Shown here: positions 63,138 to 64,000 of the stretch, piece after piece
How positions within the stretch are numbered: the first letter of the stretch is position 1
Layout: each line of letters opens with the position of its first letter
Program-made: the position numbers and the translations under genes
Assembly (NCBI RefSeq): GCF_015679265.1
Contig: NZ_CP064942.1
Location: 3,638,001 to 3,702,000 of the forward strand
Direction: 5' to 3'
Origin: Pontivivens ytuae
GTDB taxonomy: Bacteria > Pseudomonadota > Alphaproteobacteria > Rhodobacterales > Rhodobacteraceae
DNA: 64,000 nucleotides
The notes under the pieces: model-generated
What the model was told of the DNA's origin: nothing
Database searches by the model: none
What the model saw: only the letters and a program-made list of their open reading frames with translations

Positions 63138-63750
63138 GACGGCGCCCACCAGCGTCGCCGGTGAGATCCCGCGCGCCTGGGGCAACCCGCGCGCGGCAAT
63201 GCGGCGGCAGATGAGCATCGGCGATTGGGAGGGCAGGGCGCTCACCTACCTCCTGATCGGCGCGGTGCTCTGGTCGCTCGCCAACCTGCCGGTGGCCAAT
63301 GCGCGGGGCGGCCTGTCCGACGACGCGGCGGGCAACAGCCTTGGCGTGCTCATCGCCGCGCGCGTCTTCCAGATCGCCATCGGTGTTCTGATGACCACGC
63401 TCGTTCTGTTGCTCGTTGCCGCATTCACGCGGCTCGTCGCGCGTCTCTTCGGCGGGCAGGGCAGCTGGTCGAGCGCGCGCCTCGCCCTCGGCTGGTCGTT
63501 CCTCGCTTGCGCGCCGCTGGCCCTGCTCGCGGCCGTCGTCACCGCGGCCGCCCTCGGCATCGGAACACCCTTCCTGACCGAGGCGGCGGGCCTTGCCACG
63601 CTGATGGCACAGCTCGTCCTGCTCTACGTCTGGTCCGCCTCGTTGGCCGAGGCGGAGGGCTTCACCCGCACCTGGCCGGTGGTCCTGACCTTCGCCCTGC
63701 TGGTGGGTGGCGCCTGGATCGGTTTCGGCCTTCTGCTCGCACAGGGTTGA
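63130..63750 (+). CDS. Yip1-family membrane protein
   Basis: This 206-residue protein starts with GTG (VAETAPTSVAGEIPRAWGNP), overlapping sufD by eight bases. It has about five hydrophobic segments (YLLIGAVLWSLANLPVANA, QIAIGVLMTTLVLLLVAAFT, ALGWSFLACAPLALLAAVVT and others). This fits the Yip1 domain; members are also found downstream of suf genes in related bacteria. The role is unknown; it may sit in the inner membrane. Confidence 0.8.
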   Translation: MAETAPTSVAGEIPRAWGNPRAAMRRQMSIGDWEGRALTYLLIGAVLWSLANLPVANARGGLSDDAAGNSLGVLIAARVFQIAIGVLMTTLVLLLVAAFTRLVARLFGGQGSWSSARLALGWSFLACAPLALLAAVVTAAALGIGTPFLTEAAGLATLMAQLVLLYVWSASLAEAEGFTRTWPVVLTFALLVGGAWIGFGLLLAQG

Positions 63751-63815
63751 TTACGTGCCCCATTCTCGCCGAAATGTCGTCGCATACCTGAATCGTGGGG
63801 ACGGGGAGCAGGGCT

Positions 63816-64000
63816 TTGTCGGACGATTACTCGAACAGCGTCTCGGACGAATTCGAAGTCACGCACGGACATTTCGAAGAGAAACATGCGAACCTGGCCT
63901 GGCGTGTGCTCGACGCCTGGCGGGACATGGGCACATCGACCCGGCGTCTGATCCGCGAGGATCCGGCCGAGGGGCGGCTGCTCTTCTACGTGCTGATGGC
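63816..64000 (+). CDS. Start of a further gene (partial, perhaps Yip1-like)
   Basis: This open frame begins with TTG (LSDDYSNSVSDEFEVTHGHF) after GGGGAGCAGGG and is cut by the window end. The visible 61 codons give a charged front and then LAWRVLDAWRDMGTSTRRLI. It may be the second Yip1-like protein often found next to the first; this is a guess from context. Confidence 0.5.
   Translation, partial: MSDDYSNSVSDEFEVTHGHFEEKHANLAWRVLDAWRDMGTSTRRLIREDPAEGRLLFYVLM

Overview
The window is high-GC, densely packed alphaproteobacterial DNA, most likely from a Rhodobacterales (Roseobacter-group) chromosome. The pointers are an F1-ATPase zeta-type inhibitor (45116-45430), a suf operon headed by an IscR with a single cysteine (56698-57156), an Irr-box-like palindrome in front of it, a TRAP transport operon, and intergenic hairpin repeats of the kind common in this group. 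I see no tRNA, rRNA or CRISPR array. Coordinates and motifs were read by eye; no database search was run.

Region 1 (1-13600) looks like a catabolic cluster of unknown substrate. It holds the start of a sugar-type ABC importer (binding protein and ATPase, minus strand), an MFS permease, four SnoaL/NTF2-like proteins (three with tandem domains), a HisD-like zinc dehydrogenase, three VOC proteins, an SDR, a LacI regulator, a small membrane protein and a cupin protein. Two near-identical palindromes, each one base from TTGCATACGTATGCAA, lie at 1508-1523 and 4758-4773 in front of two of the SnoaL genes; they are good candidate LacI operators. This is the best candidate for an undescribed system.

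Region 2 (13601-18830) is a disturbed junction: about 1 kb of AT-richer DNA with no supported gene, an IS3-family element (about 14621-15813), and an amidohydrolase gene cut short by the IS end. Two exported proteins (one DUF3500) and a 54-residue exported peptide follow.

Region 3 (18940-25763) is a two-component system (OmpR-type regulator and EnvZ-type kinase) followed by an RND efflux pump (adaptor and 1025-residue pump). Region 4 (25922-39904) is catabolic: an aromatic-hydroxylase-like flavoprotein, a MOSC protein, an amidase, a nitronate-monooxygenase-like flavoprotein, an AraC regulator, then a tightly packed minus-strand operon (beta-keto acid cleavage enzyme, TRAP DctP-DctQ-DctM, a fused 2-oxo-acid dehydrogenase E1, RidA, HpcH/HpaI aldolase) with a divergent PAS-LuxR regulator.

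Region 5 (39905-55880) is mostly housekeeping: dusA, a purine run (purC, small membrane protein, purS, an inserted alcohol dehydrogenase, purQ, a GNAT protein), the ATPase inhibitor, a nuclease-like protein, a glutathione peroxidase, purB, eno, mazG, an M20 peptidase and a PAS histidine kinase. Large GCGTATTT hairpins lie between three convergent gene pairs here. Region 6 (55880-64000) is the Fe-S assembly operon: an alpha/beta hydrolase divergent from iscR, a cysteine desulfurase, sufB, four small genes, sufC, sufD and Yip1-like membrane proteins. A second Irr-box-like palindrome is embedded in the desulfurase reading frame in a run of rare codons.
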